64,000 nucleotides of DNA, taken from NCBI RefSeq assembly GCF_021134715.1, contig NC_060018.1, positions 10,185,501-10,249,500 of the forward strand, in the 5' to 3' direction. The translations under genes were made by a program, and so were the position numbers. Origin of the DNA: Daphnia pulex. Taxonomy: Eukaryota; Arthropoda; Branchiopoda; Diplostraca; Daphniidae. The stretch's first letter is position 1; each line of letters starts with the position of its first letter. The notes beneath the pieces are model-generated. The model worked only from the letters and a program-made list of their open reading frames with translations, did not search any database and was not told where the DNA came from. This document shows, in pieces, positions 1 to 13,000 of this stretch.

Positions 1-2266
1 GCTTTTTAATTCAGTTCTTTCCGTGTGTGCGCTATAGGAAAGACAGAAAGAATCTAACAGCCAAGTCGCCTCTCTCTCTCTCTCATTGTGATCAGCCATG
101 AATAATACTTTTGCTTATATTAGAAGAACATATAATAACGTATAGCATTTGTAATATTCCTAAAATAATAATAAGCGGACAGCCAAAAGGCAAATCATAG
201 AGTTTAGACCATCATCATCTAGTGTGGCAGGCGCATTTATAGATCAAACCCACCGCAAAGAGTTTCTCGGTCGCCTGTTGTAAGTTGTACATAACGTGTA
301 CATATATTCAGAGACTCTTATGTATAGCTAGTACCACTACACACCGGCGTATAAGCGGTTATTTTTCTTCTCCTCTAGAAAATGTACTGTAAAGAGAGAC
401 TGAGCGAGAGAGAGAGGGGGAAAAGGCATTTCTTTTAATAGTGGTAATAATAGTACACTAATAAATTCCACCTGTAATATAATGATATCATTGGGCTGCT
501 GGTTGTTGGCGGCCGAGGCCGGCGGTTGCGCGAGAGACGTCGGCTTCTTTTGACTTTGCGGGAGGGCCTTTTTTCTTCTTCTTCTTCTTCTTCTTTCTTT
601 CTTTCGTGTTTTGTTGTACTCTGTCAGTGGTGGCGGGCTGTGTGTGTGTGTGGTGTCCCGCCCGGAGCGGCCCAAAAGGAGCCCCATCGTCCGTGCGTAA
701 TATATCAGGATGAAAATAAAAGAAGAGATGCTGCTGGGGCTCTAGATAACACGAGCATATACACACTGTTCGAGGCTGGCTGGATACAAGTACACACATA
801 CATAGATATCGGCCTTATGGCGTCGTGATTTATGCGTTTGTCCAGGCCAGCAACATGTTTTTTTTCTCTTCTTTCTAGCTCCATTCTCTTGTCTGATTTT
901 TCTCTTATGAGTTTCTATTTACGAGCTTTTTATTTATCACCTTGACATCGCCAACTATTGCTGTGATGCTATATGCGGCCGTTGTCCTCATTCTTCTTCT
1001 GTTGTACATTTCCTTATCATTTCAATTTTCGTCTCGTTTCTGATATCATCAGCTTAATATTTAGATAATTTTCTATCTGGCTAATTGCGGTGGTTGGCTT
1101 CAATTGCAGCCACTGCTGCAAACGGGGCCTGGGTTATTCACTCGGGGTCTAAAGTAATTACTGACCACAATTTTTTTGTTTTTTTTTTGCTATTAAATAT
1201 CTTGCTGTGGGTAATAGATACGGGTGGTACGAATGTTAATAATGAGCTTTCATTTTTTGTGTGTCTTCTCAAAAAAATGTTCGCGCGGGTGTCCTGGCCG
1301 CCCAGGAAGAACGAAATGCGTAGGTGATTCGACCACTTTCGGTCGGACGGTTGCTGGGATGATGCGCGGGCACTTTAAAAGAGTGAATCTAATGGGCCAG
1401 CAAAACATCTCTCATCGCCGCGATGTGTATTATATTATTCCCAACCGCAACAGCGCGTATTTATTTCTTATTTACTGCACACAACCAACCACAAAATAAT
1501 AAATGGTGGGGGAGAGACCAACAACAACAAAAAATTTTTTTCCAGTGCTGTATAGCTATAGCCAGCGAATTGGGTGTATAGAGTCGGACTATTAGACTGA
1601 TGGAAACTGTTCAGAGTTCTTTTCTTATGTAGGACATTTAATGATAAGAGGATAGAGCTGCAAAGGCTACAATCATCTATGCGCCTATAGCATATCCCCA
1701 CACACACACACACAGGCAGACAGACAAAAAAAGAAGCCACTAATGGCCGGGCTATATTGCTGAGGTCTTATTTTTCTGACTCAACTCTTTTTCTCTAATT
1801 CATTCAAAGAGGAGCCGCGCACAGTGTCTTGCTGCCGGGGCCCTCCGAGACCTCCCTTTTTCTTTTTCTTCTTTTCCATTACTCTTTGAACCCCCCATCG
1901 TAAGTTGTTTCTCCGCTAGCTATATAGGATGCATAGTGTATAAGTATCTCTTTTAATAGCCTAATTAGCAGCATGCAGTCTCTCTTGGAAATGAAATGAT
2001 GCTGAAGAGAGAGAGAGAGAAATAGGGCCCCGCACAAGTGTCTTTTCTTTTTCTCTCTCTTTCGGGTTAGGTTTTTCTTCCATTTGTTTCAGAAAATAGG
2101 CTTTCTATTATGTGTGTATGTATATCTCTGATTGTTTGGAAGGAAAAAAAAGAAAAAAAAGAGTAGAAGATCATGTTAAATACATGTTGTGTCCGTTAAG
2201 ATAAATCGCCGACCCTAAACCACCCACATTTTCTAACCGACGAATTTTAATTTGAACTTTTGGTAG
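1..2266 (+). other. Probable intron of Pax3/7-like gene A (5' part outside window)
   Basis: No convincing exon is seen here. The next exon (from 2267) enters mid-codon after a TTGGTAG acceptor, so the paired domain and start codon of gene A must lie left of the window. The equivalent intron in sister gene B is 2.9 kb, so this stretch is best read as the matching intron. It is AT-rich with simple repeats: CT repeats near 70-83, TTC repeats near 571-604, a GT run near 642-652 and GA repeats near 2005-2021. Splice enhancers or regulatory elements cannot be distinguished by eye. Confidence 0.5.
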
Positions 2267-3455
2267 ATACGGGATCGTCGAGCGACTGTGACCTTTCGGA
2301 CATTGAATCGGAGCCCGGAATCACGTTGAAGCGCAAGCAGCGTCGCTCACGAACGACTTTCAGCGCCGAGCAACTGGAAGAATTGGAGCGATCATTCGAG
2401 CGCACCCAATATCCGGACGTCTACACCAGAGAGGAACTGGCCCAAAAGTAAGTCGATTAAAAAATTCCTGTTTTAATTGATGCCGGTTTAATTTTTGATT
2501 GGCTCGTATACTAATGACGTTACATAATTTGCTCTTTAGAACGAAATTGACAGAGGCCAGAGTGCAAGTTTGGTTCTCCAATCGCCGGGCTCGTTTGAGG
2601 AAACAACTGACCGGTCAACAACTTGGCCTACAAGGATCGGCTTTCTCGCTGGCCGCCGCCGCAGCCGCCGCTGCCGCTTCGTCACCTTCTTCCGGGGGCC
2701 ATCACTACTCGAATTCGACCGTCACCTCGCCCCAGCCAACCCAGGCCCAGTCGGCCAGCATTGGCCAGTCCTCTTCTGGAGTAGCCGATCATCACAATCA
2801 ACAGCAGCAACAACAGCAACAACAACAGCAACAGCAACAACAACAAGTGAACGCTGCCGTAGCCGCTGCTGCCTTCCAGACTCACCACGCAGCCGGAGCT
2901 TGGCAACATCACCACCACCACCATCACCAGGGATATTACAGCAATGGATATCCAACATCAGCTGCAGCGGCTGCGGCCGCCGCCGCCGGATCCATCCATC
3001 ATCCGCACCACCAGGATGTTGCGGCGGCTTCGCTATCTTTCGGCCATCAGTTCCCGGGCTATCTGACGGCGGCCAATCACGCCGGATGGAACGCCATTCC
3101 TGGGCCTGGACGCAAAGTCTCCGACGACAACATCCACCACCAATCGAATCCGTCGGCTTGGGCTTCCTCGACTTCGACGTCGGTTCCTTCCGTGTGCAGC
3201 GGCTCGGCCGATTCGTATCCGTTCTTCTCGTCGGCTCCGGCCCATCCGCATCAACTGCACTCGGCGGCCGCCGCCGCCGCCGCTACGTCCGGAAGTGCGT
3301 TCACCGTCACCGGAAGCGCCAATCCGGCTGTGGCCGCTTTGATCAACCCGCACTCGCCGTCCGAACCGAAATCCGGATATCCTTACTATCAACATCAGAT
3401 GATCTCCGGAATGGATGCCAGTCACATGCTGCACTGCGCTGGATTAGTTCACTGA
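2267..3455 (+). CDS. Pax3/7-family (gooseberry/paired-like) transcription factor A, 3' exons only
   Basis: Two exons are visible, 2267-2447 and 2540-3455 (stop TGA), joined by a GT-AG intron. They encode an acidic linker (SDIESEPG), a complete paired-class homeodomain starting around [11 protein letters not shown], and a long tail. The recognition helix reads WFSNRRAR with Ser at homeodomain position 50, the Pax-type residue. The tail has long poly-Gln, poly-His and poly-Ala runs, typical of arthropod regulators. In this family the protein binds DNA through a paired domain plus homeodomain and acts in segmentation and neural patterning. The paired domain and octapeptide are missing because the gene is cut by the window edge. 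The intron splits homeodomain codon 37 (phase 2), unlike sister gene B. A paralogue sits about 19 kb downstream on the same strand. Assignment to gsb, gsb-n or prd is not possible from this part. Confidence 0.9.
2803..2847 (+). repeat. CAG/CAA repeat encoding poly-Gln
   Basis: A mixed CAR trinucleotide tract lies inside the gene A coding region and gives a run of about 16 glutamines. Interruptions by CAA probably slow slippage. Poly-His (about 2910-2928) and poly-Ala (about 2960-2987) tracts follow. Confidence 0.85.
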
Positions 3456-4020
3456 AATCAAACAATTTATAATCTAAGAGATCCGATAGAATTTTGACTT
3501 GTACAGTTTAGCACTTCTTGGCGTTCGAGATAAATTCATTTCCTAAAGTATTTCATCCTTTCAAGACAAATTGAGTAGAAGAAAACTCGGAATTATCCAT
3601 CGATCTACCCACTATACATCTATACAAATGAAAGCTTCCGCTCTAGGAATATACTATATATTGCTTCGCATCACAAAACATTATTTCAGTAATTTCGAAA
3701 GGATTTTTTTTATCCATTTATAATTATTTCTTTGATGTTTTGCAACCAGTAACTACAATACCACCTTGCTTTCTGTCAGCTTCACCATTTATATTTTAGT
3801 AATAATACGGTAGCGGCCTTTCTTTTATATTTTAGGGCCAGAAATATATTACTATTAGTTTAACCTTAGTAGCTGAATCAAATTTTCGTGCATACATATA
3901 CACAATTTATTATTATACCATTATCTCTCGTCTCCTTTTGTCACCAAATAGCATCTATGATTTAGTCGTTTTGTGCATCTGTACTCTGATAGTGCTCTCA
4001 TCAGCTGCATTTCAATAAAC
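3456..4020 (+). other. Putative 3' UTR of gene A
   Basis: AT-rich non-coding sequence follows the gene A stop. The clearest polyadenylation hexamer is AATAAA at 4014-4019, just before a T-rich stretch, giving a 3' UTR of roughly 560 bases. This is inferred from the hexamer only. Confidence 0.4.
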
Positions 4021-7000
4021 GCATATTCTGATTTTCAAATCAAATTTTTTTATCGAATTCATTGCGGACTAAAAATAACAAAAGTTTCTTTTTTTTTTTC
4101 ATTTTGCTATGATAGGCTTATAGGCCTATCGTCAGTGTCTATGACCAGTATATTTACTCGGAGTAATGTCGAGTTTATCATCACGACACCTTATAGTTCA
4201 TGATGTGATCGTATAATATACAGATGATTAAAGGTCATAAATGGGTCTAGGCCTATCTGACCCCGATGGGCCGTCTTCATCATTTTGACATGTTGTGGCT
4301 GGATTATAGGCCCAGGGTGTAGTGTAAGGTAATAGGAGACGTACATTCCCTATGTATACAGAAGGTCTGTGTGAACTATCCAAAGGTCTTCGAAGGGGGG
4401 ACTAGGCTCATTGTCAATGAGGTGAGCGCCAAGAAGTCTAGAGCATTGTTAGTCTTGAAAAAGAAATGGCCAACATCGCCGAAGTGGATTGACTTTCGAC
4501 TGGAGAATGAGCGACTTCGGCGTTTTTGTTCATCATCAATGAGATCAAGGGAATCAAAGAGAAATGATCCCCTGTGGGGGACATGACAATATTTCCCTTA
4601 CTACATGTCGCTTGTCTAAATCGGCTACTGTGACCTCCCTTGAGATATACATGTACAGCATAGATTACTAACTCCTAATCCGCCGTATAGGTGACTGGCC
4701 GCTTGAGTGTTGTCAGAGAGCCGCTATTAAAACAGCAAATTGAAGTGGAAATTGTTTGGAGCCAAAGGTTTTAAAAAAGAGCGCGGGGCCCATCCACAGC
4801 CAGTCAAAACTCTATATAGGCCTATACCTGACCATCGAAGATTCATTGTTCTCATTGAAGGACTCCGTTTGTGCGCTTCCTTTCAAATCCTTTTGGTTTT
4901 ATTTATTGTTTCTTTTTTTTATTCTGTCTTTTAATTTTACGGGGAGCTTTAGCCAAAAAAAAACATCCTCTGGGCCTTTGAAATACAATTCAAAGTCATT
5001 GAACTCTCTAAAAAAAAAGGTGGTTTTAATATTGTTAAAAGAGCAAAAACATTTGATTCTGGAAGCCTATCGTGAACACTAACATAGCGGCAAAAGTATA
5101 TATACTAGAGGATATTGTGCCAAGATTAAAAATCTAAATCTAGTTGGATTTTCTTGTGACTCTATAGGCCTGTGTCGCTCTACACCGTCGAAGAGTTTCT
5201 GGCGGTTCAAATGCAGATCTCTTAACACAAGTAACACGCGGACATTATAATCTTGGCCGAGGTGTTTATAATATCCCAACATTTTCAGTTTGGTGCTGCT
5301 GGACAAGGGAACGCAATATATACAAGAAGAAGACTCCATCCCAAAAAAAACTGTAATAAATCATTTCGAATGCAAAGTTGGCATTTTTTCTTTTCTTATT
5401 TTCCTCTTATATTCTCTCGGATAGTCTATCAAGAGATGAGCTGAGCGATGCCCCGTGGGAAATCGTGCGTCTCATTCCACATTCTACTATACACTGTGCG
5501 CTGACGTTCATCTGATATAACATGAGCGCAGGGCACAACATCTAACATGTAGACAAGAATCGCGTGACCGCGCCGGGCGATGTTTTTCACAGCTCTCTTA
5601 ATCATTCGTCTAAGTGATGCGAAGAAAATAACAACACGACCGCGTTTCCTTCTTCTTCTTCTTCTTTTCAGCCATCATCAGCAAAACGAGCAACTTGTAC
5701 ACGGTCATGTTATACAGCTCACCGAAATAGAGTTGAGCTTTTCAAAGGCGCGTGATGACTTATTTTTTGAACTCTTTTCGCGCCACACACAAATTCAACA
5801 CATCCGCCTAAACTAACCGGAATAGAAAATAACAAAAATGATCGTTGGATGGTTCAGCAACAGCTGCTATGTATAATGTCAAAAGGCAATTTCCAAATTC
5901 CGAATCTCTGGCCGTTTAAAAAGCAATAACACACAATAACATAATACGGCTATAAAGCACAAGAGACAATGAGATATATAATAGAAGCGGCATCGGTGTA
6001 TAGATGATATCCTGGATGATGGCGACCGCCAGCGCAGACACCCACAAACGAGGGTTGAAGAATGTATTCGAAACGTAATCTAGTGTAGATAGAGCAATAA
6101 TAGAGCTCGTAGATTGAGGACGACAAAACACAAAAGCCTTAGCTTTTAACTCTCTCGGCCCTTGTGAGTCTTATTTTTGTTTTTATGGCATAACAAACTA
6201 TACGCGAGCTGTCCGACGTAAACAGTCGGGGCCCACAAACAACACAAATTAGGGGAGAATGTCTTAATTAATTGGTGGGAGGTCATCGTCATCATCATCG
6301 TCGAAAAAGGAAAAAAGAAAAAAGAGAGAAGGAGAGCGAAGGAATAGAGTAGAGAGAGAGAGAGAGAGAGAAATATAAGAGTCGAAAGATGGACGAGTCC
6401 CACCTGTGTGAAAAGGGTGGGCCGATCCATTAAGGCTCCTAATGACGGAGAAGAGATGAGAGAGAGACCCACACAAGGGCCACCCGCATTTTCTTATGCT
6501 ATATAGCAGCCTAGACTATACACAATAATGTATATATTAAAAAACCGGCGGGTATATACTACACGCCGCCGCCGCTGCCACTTTTTTTTCTTCTTCTTCC
6601 AACCGAGCTGTAATGTAGTTATCAAACGTCTCTGCGTTATTATAACGAGAGAGAGAAGGAGGGGGGAATATATATATATATATCGGCCGACTTTGAGCTC
6701 CACAAATTCCGTGTAAATATATATAAGAAGAAAAACTATAATACACATGGCCATCTATATTATATACATATGTATATGCGCTGATTGTGGCTTTGGCCCG
6801 GATATAATGACGGCCGTGTTTCTCTAAGCTATCTCTCCCGCCGAAGAAATTCAAACGACCTCATCGAGACGTTCAAGTCCAACCGAAATTCGGTCATTTC
6901 TGTTTTGAAATGGGCAATTGTTTAGAGAGAGAGAGAGCACATCATCATCATTTTTGAGAAAATAATAATTGGATATTGGAATGTTAAAATCTCGTCTAAC

Positions 7001-10000
7001 ATTTTTGTTTTTCCCGTCCGTGTTCTGGCGGAATGGAGACAATATAACGATAGTAACGGGCCAGGCGTGGACTCTGGTATAACGGGACGTTGCTGAGCGT
7101 TACTATAATATGTGGCCTAAAGTAACAACAAAAAAAGAAAATCTCAGCTCTTCTATTATTGGTCGTCCAACTAGATAGGAGATAGTCCTGTAATACTTGG
7201 CATAGCAGAAGAGCTGCACCGCGTACACGAATCACAAGACTCGGCAAATGACAAAGACTCGACGCGGTGGACGCCGGTGCTAGCTGTGTATGCGCGCGTT
7301 TCGTCGAGAGACTGTACAGCTGCCGGTTAACAAGCGTGACCGCATAACTGCTTTCAAACGGGAGGGGTGAAATGAAGAGAGATAAAATGGAGAAGAAAAA
7401 TGTAGAAGAACAGACCTAGATATTATTATATATAGGTAGCAGCAGAGATTGCTCGGCTATAGCTTTGACAATGGCGCGAAACAGACCAACGTAGAAATGC
7501 CACACACACAGGCAGCAGGCGCGTCTAGTTTTTCGACAGTCCGAGTTGTATTCACATACACAGGAATGAGAGAGACGGGGTGAAAAAAAAAGAAGAGATG
7601 GGGATATGTACATGTGAGAAACGGCAGAAACCCCATATAGTTCCGCTAATGGGCGTGAAGTCTTTTCGCCGTTCAATAGAATAGATATGTGTGGCATGCA
7701 AAAGATACCGCTGTAAAAATACATTTGGCTTTTTTTTCTTTCTTTCTTATTTCTCTCCATACACACAGTACACCGGTGTGTAAACTGTGTACGTTATTTT
7801 TTATTTCATTTTTTTTTGTTTGGTATCATCTGCTGTTTTTTTCTTTTCTTCTTCTCTTCAGAATGACATCGAGTTGATTTGGAATGGAAAAACCAGTTGG
7901 GTTTGTCAAATGTTTTGCCTTTGAAAACGGCCAGCTGGCTTCAAGAACAATTTAGATTATGCACATTAATTTAGCATCGTAATTCAGTTAATTCTTTTTT
8001 TTTTAACTGAGCGCCCAGTACGTTATTTTCCAAATTAAAGCTGTCATTTTTCATGTAGCCAGTTTGTATAAGACCATAGCCTCTAAATAAAAAATGAAAA
8101 GTTACAAATCAGCAGTTGACGAGGGCCGAGCGCTTTGACGGCGGCCGCCGGGGAAAAAAAAAAGAAGATGGATGACGCCGGTTTGTTTTGTAATACATCC
8201 CATCCGGTCGGTACACTGTTGTTGTTGTCGCTGATTGTTGTTGGCTGTTGAGCGGTCGTAGAGAGAGTATAGTTGTATACGTAGCATAATGCAGTATGCA
8301 AATCGGGGCTGTCCCACACACACACAAGTGTGTGTGTGTGTGGGAAAAAAGGAACAGGATTTTTAGGGAGAAAATAAAAAGATCTTTTTGGGTTGCTGGC
8401 TGACTGGCTGGTTCACTATTTCTGATGATTATTTTTCCGGAATGGAGAAAAACGGAAAGGTCGAGGTGTATGTATGTTGTAGAGTTGTACGGACACGTTG
8501 TTGTAACATGCAGAACGGATGCGCATTAGGACGCGTAGAGATGTGTGAGCGAGTGTTTTTCTGTATACATACAAATGCGCTGGATGCCTATCGTAATACA
8601 TAGTTACACAGCTAGCGCACATGCAGGCGGGGTTTATTTCACGCGCGCTCGATTACTTCCTCTTTTTTTTCCTTTTCAAATCTTCGAGTTGTAATATTTT
8701 TTGGGTTTTCCTCCCCCGACATCACACCGCCAGTCATGCCACTCACTAAACGGCCGCAACAGGAAATCTATTAACATATTTCTTTTGTTGTGTGTAAGTT
8801 AGAAAAAGAGTAGAGAGAAAAACGACGTGTAACAAAAACAACAGCCAAACGTGAATGAATAAATATACAGAGGAACCAACGCCCCTTTTTTCTTCTCTCC
8901 TGCTCGTGCGATATTTCTTTTTCGAGAGAAATTATGGACACATAACGCTAAACAGATTTTATCGTATACATCACGTCCCACACTCGCTCGGCCTATGGCT
9001 GACGCGTGTATATATATGCAGGGAGAATAACAAATCAGTTCCTTGTGTAGTTAACCAATCAATCAAATTGTATAGCCTAATGATAGGTCCTGTAATTTTC
9101 TAATATTAAAGTCAACAGCATTTAAGAAAAATGTTGGATAGTTAGTTAATTCTCAAATAGATGGGCGACAATATTATTGCGTAATAGACTCAACAAGTTG
9201 CACTGTTAACTCTTTAATAGATTTTTCAAACATGAAAATTGGTTTGTTGAAGGGTGCCGCAAATCCCAAACTGTTGATTTAAACCGCAGAAAAAAATTTA
9301 CAATTCAAGTGTAGGCCTATCTGATGGACAAACAAGACCATGAACTCGGGTGAGTCTGTCGCTGTTGATGTTTGCGTTTCACGGTGAATATAATTCGATC
9401 CTTCATTCTCCTCTTCTCTTATATGTTCCTATGAGTTAAAGCGAGTCCAAAGAACGGAAAAAAAGGTTTCAAATCTCTAAATACACAAGACGATATAATT
9501 GGCCGAGTAAACATATTTGATCCACCCTTGATTATTTTACGGCAACCGATTACGCCACAACATATAAAAAATAAACACGAATAAAGAACTGAAAAACAGC
9601 GAAGAGAATAAGTGAAGAATAAAGATGGCACGGCGCATTATATCAATCTAGCAGAGAAGAAAAGAAAAGTGAGAAAGATGAGTGTGAAGAAAAGGGGCGT
9701 AACAAAGTCGATCCGGCATAGCCGATGCGGTCCGAGCAGCCCAGTGTTCGGCCCGTTTCGTCTGGCCTTGTTGACCGCCGACGGTACGAGCCAACCTCGT
9801 CGGCTGCTGGGGCTGAACTGATGACGGAAAATCAGCCGCGACTTATCGAATTGTCACACGCCTAGAGAAAAGGCGTCATGGCATCATCATCATCATCAGC
9901 TTCGCGCTTATAGATATATACACACAGCCAGCGCCCGTTCTCTCTCTGCTCTGCCGTACACGCATCTTAGACACGCTACTTTTCTCTGGCACTTTTTTCG

Positions 10001-13000
10001 GGTTGTTGTTGTTGTTGGATGGTTCCGCGACTTTCGGGTCGGTCGATCGGGGATATGCATCAATATGTAGCGCCGTAGCGGCCGCTAAATATGTGTGCCG
10101 TCTCGTCGGAAATCTATTGACTGCGCCGCTGTTTTGATGGACTGATCGATTCGTCTTGTAACGCAACCAGAAAGAGCCGAGCTTGTAACACGCATCTTAT
10201 GCAACCGAGCAACAACCAACAAACAACATTTCGCCACCCTCAATCAGGGCCTCATCAGGGCCTCATTGAAGTCATATGGACTGTTTGATATTATTAGCTA
10301 ATTGTGTCTACGATTTTAATTGTCGTGCGACACACTTCGGAGAGCTGCGACCAATTTTGATTAGTCGCTAAAGGAAGGTCGTAATTATCCGTTCATTTAA
10401 CATGCCTCTTTAAGGATTTTAATGGCCAGGAGACATGTTGTCCCATTTCCTTTAACTGCTATGACTAATGCCTGCCACTTTTGGTAATACATAAAAAGCT
10501 TCATTCAAATTTGGCGCTTTATTTCTATCACTTCAAACGACTGAATCATTTCAAAATTGAGTTGGATGCTTCTATATAGGCCTAGTTTAATGCCATCAAC
10601 TAGATTTTTCCAAGTCACATATTAGTTAATAAGGTAATAAAAATAAGAGAAAGTTGATGTCTTTCGGATTCATGTCGGTTGTGAATCGCTATGAGAATAG
10701 AAAAATAGGAGGAAAAAGGAGGACGAGCTTTTATTTCGCCATGTACATAAATAAACTAGACGGACGCGTCCGCTTAGAGTCTATGTATAGCAAAACGAGA
10801 CGAGAGATTTAGGTCTCTGCTCGATTCATCACACAATCGAACCATCGGGGGGAGACGCGGTTCGTCAACATCTGCAAGGATCGAATCGATTAAGAGTTTT
10901 TTTTCTTTTTCTTCCTGCCGTGGCAGCGCCAGAGTTCGACTTGGCATCCGTGAAGCCTTTTTGCTGCTTTCGGCCGTTTCCATCCATTCGGCAAAGGGGA
11001 ACTCTCTCTCTCTCGCCCGTGTGTGTGTGTTGAAAGCCCCCTTGCAAATGTACACATGTAGAGATGGATCGGCGGGCCTACATTCATATCAAATAAGTTA
11101 AGGGCCCAGGGAGAATATAATAAAGAGAGAAGCCGGACGTGAAAGGGGATGATACACAGAGGGATAGATGTTCAATTTGTTCATCCCGTTTTGGTCATGT
11201 CGAGGGGGTGGCGGTGACGACACGGCCGATATTATACGGAGGAATAAAAGGACCAAGAGTCTCGTCTAGTCGATGACCGAAAGTTTCGTTATGTATTGAT
11301 GATTGGATACGTGTCTATATCCCATGTCTATATACACGAGTTTCGGGCTGATTGATGTTGCAATTCGACCCTATTTGTGTGGGGGATACGCGATCGTAAC
11401 AGTTTCAATGGCGCAACAGGTCGGATAATTTTTGTTTTCTTCTTCTACGATTTACTTTATTGTACGTTAATAGATTTTGGTAATTTTTTTATTTTATTTC
11501 ATGATGGGAAACGAGGGGATGAAATCACGGTGGCTTTTGCACAGGGAAAACTGTCAGGCGATTTGATGATCCCAACATTTACGACGCGTCTCTATGGTAG
11601 GATTTCCAGGGGATTTGAACGCACTGCTGCCGTGCTGGGCTGCCTGTTGGCCTGCTGGCCTATCCAGCAGCAGCCTAATCCACTTTTTTATTATAAAAGC
11701 CTATTCTGTGCACAAAGATCTATATAAGGTCGTTAGACTCGACTTAGCCACTAGACATCCTTCTTTATCAATAAAGCCTCCAGCTCCAGGAAGCAGCTGT
11801 AACACAAAATTCTTAGACAAGAATGTCGTCCGACCGCGATCTTTATGAAAATCAGTTACATCATCGGAGCAGCCCATCTTCAATCACAGAATCAGAAAAA
11901 TAGACTCATACGCGTTGTGTATACAAACGTCCACTTTATTATAGATTCTCTTATAAAGAAATAGGCCTAGTACATGACGAGTCTAAAAATGTAAAGATGA
12001 ACGAGGGGGGAAACAAAAATAAAAAATTCGACTGATGTTTAAATAAACGACTGTTGCGATTGAACGGAGCCGAGATACATTTTTTTATTTTATTTTTTGG
12101 CTGATTTTCATTACATTAAGAGGGGGGCGCGGTGGACTGTTGGGTTCATTGAAAACAGAGTGACGTCAGCTGATTTCTGTCGAGTCCCTCTCGGTCGATT
12201 CGTCCAAATATTAGCCCTTAAACTCCAGCGGTGATCATTGTGTGTGCTACACACAAGCCAACAAGATGTTTCACATTGTTGCTGGCACACTATTATTGAT
12301 AATACACACCGAAATCTATCAAAAGATGCAGCCCGATGCCCTCCGCTCTCAAGTGGTTGAGGGATGGAACAACTCGTAAGAGAGGAGGGATCTAATAAAA
12401 TACGTATATATAGGATCGACGGAAGGCAACTATCTTTATAGGCTATTATAGTCATGGGCACAATGGTGTGATCCATCGGGCGGCGGTGGCCAACAGAGAA
12501 TGAAGGCGAGGGTGCTGCTCTAGACACAATTCAAGACGAAAATCGGCTGTTTTTCTTTCCTATTCATATAATAGATCCCCCTTAAATATGAGGGATGGCT
12601 TGGGCTCTTCTTCTTCTTCTTCTGTTGCCGGCTTCATTCACTGGTTTGAAGGGGGAAAAGGCGGCAGTGTACTATACACCTATTTTGAGTATAAAAGGCC
12701 TACACCACGGCGGGCAACAGGACGGATAGGCTCACAGCACACGATTTAAGACATCAAAGGTTAGTATTATTTATTAATGGTGTTGCTCAACTGTGCCGGT
12801 AACTGCTGCCAAGAACTATACACAACGGACAGTGAGATTTCTAAAAAAATGATATTTGTCGGAGAAAACATTATCTGGGCGTGCTGCACAGTCTTATATA
12901 ACGTTCTTTTTCATTCCCGTAACTAGCCAACGAACGAAATGAATCTTTGCGTTATAAATCACGACGGACGACGGTGGATATGATTGTTGTTATTTATTTT

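Noticed and set aside
8312-8344. CA/TG inverted repeat flanked by CCC/GGG, containing Su(H)-like TGTGGGAA
   Set aside because: Explained by adjoining CA and TG microsatellites; the Su(H)-like match is a by-product of the repeat edge.
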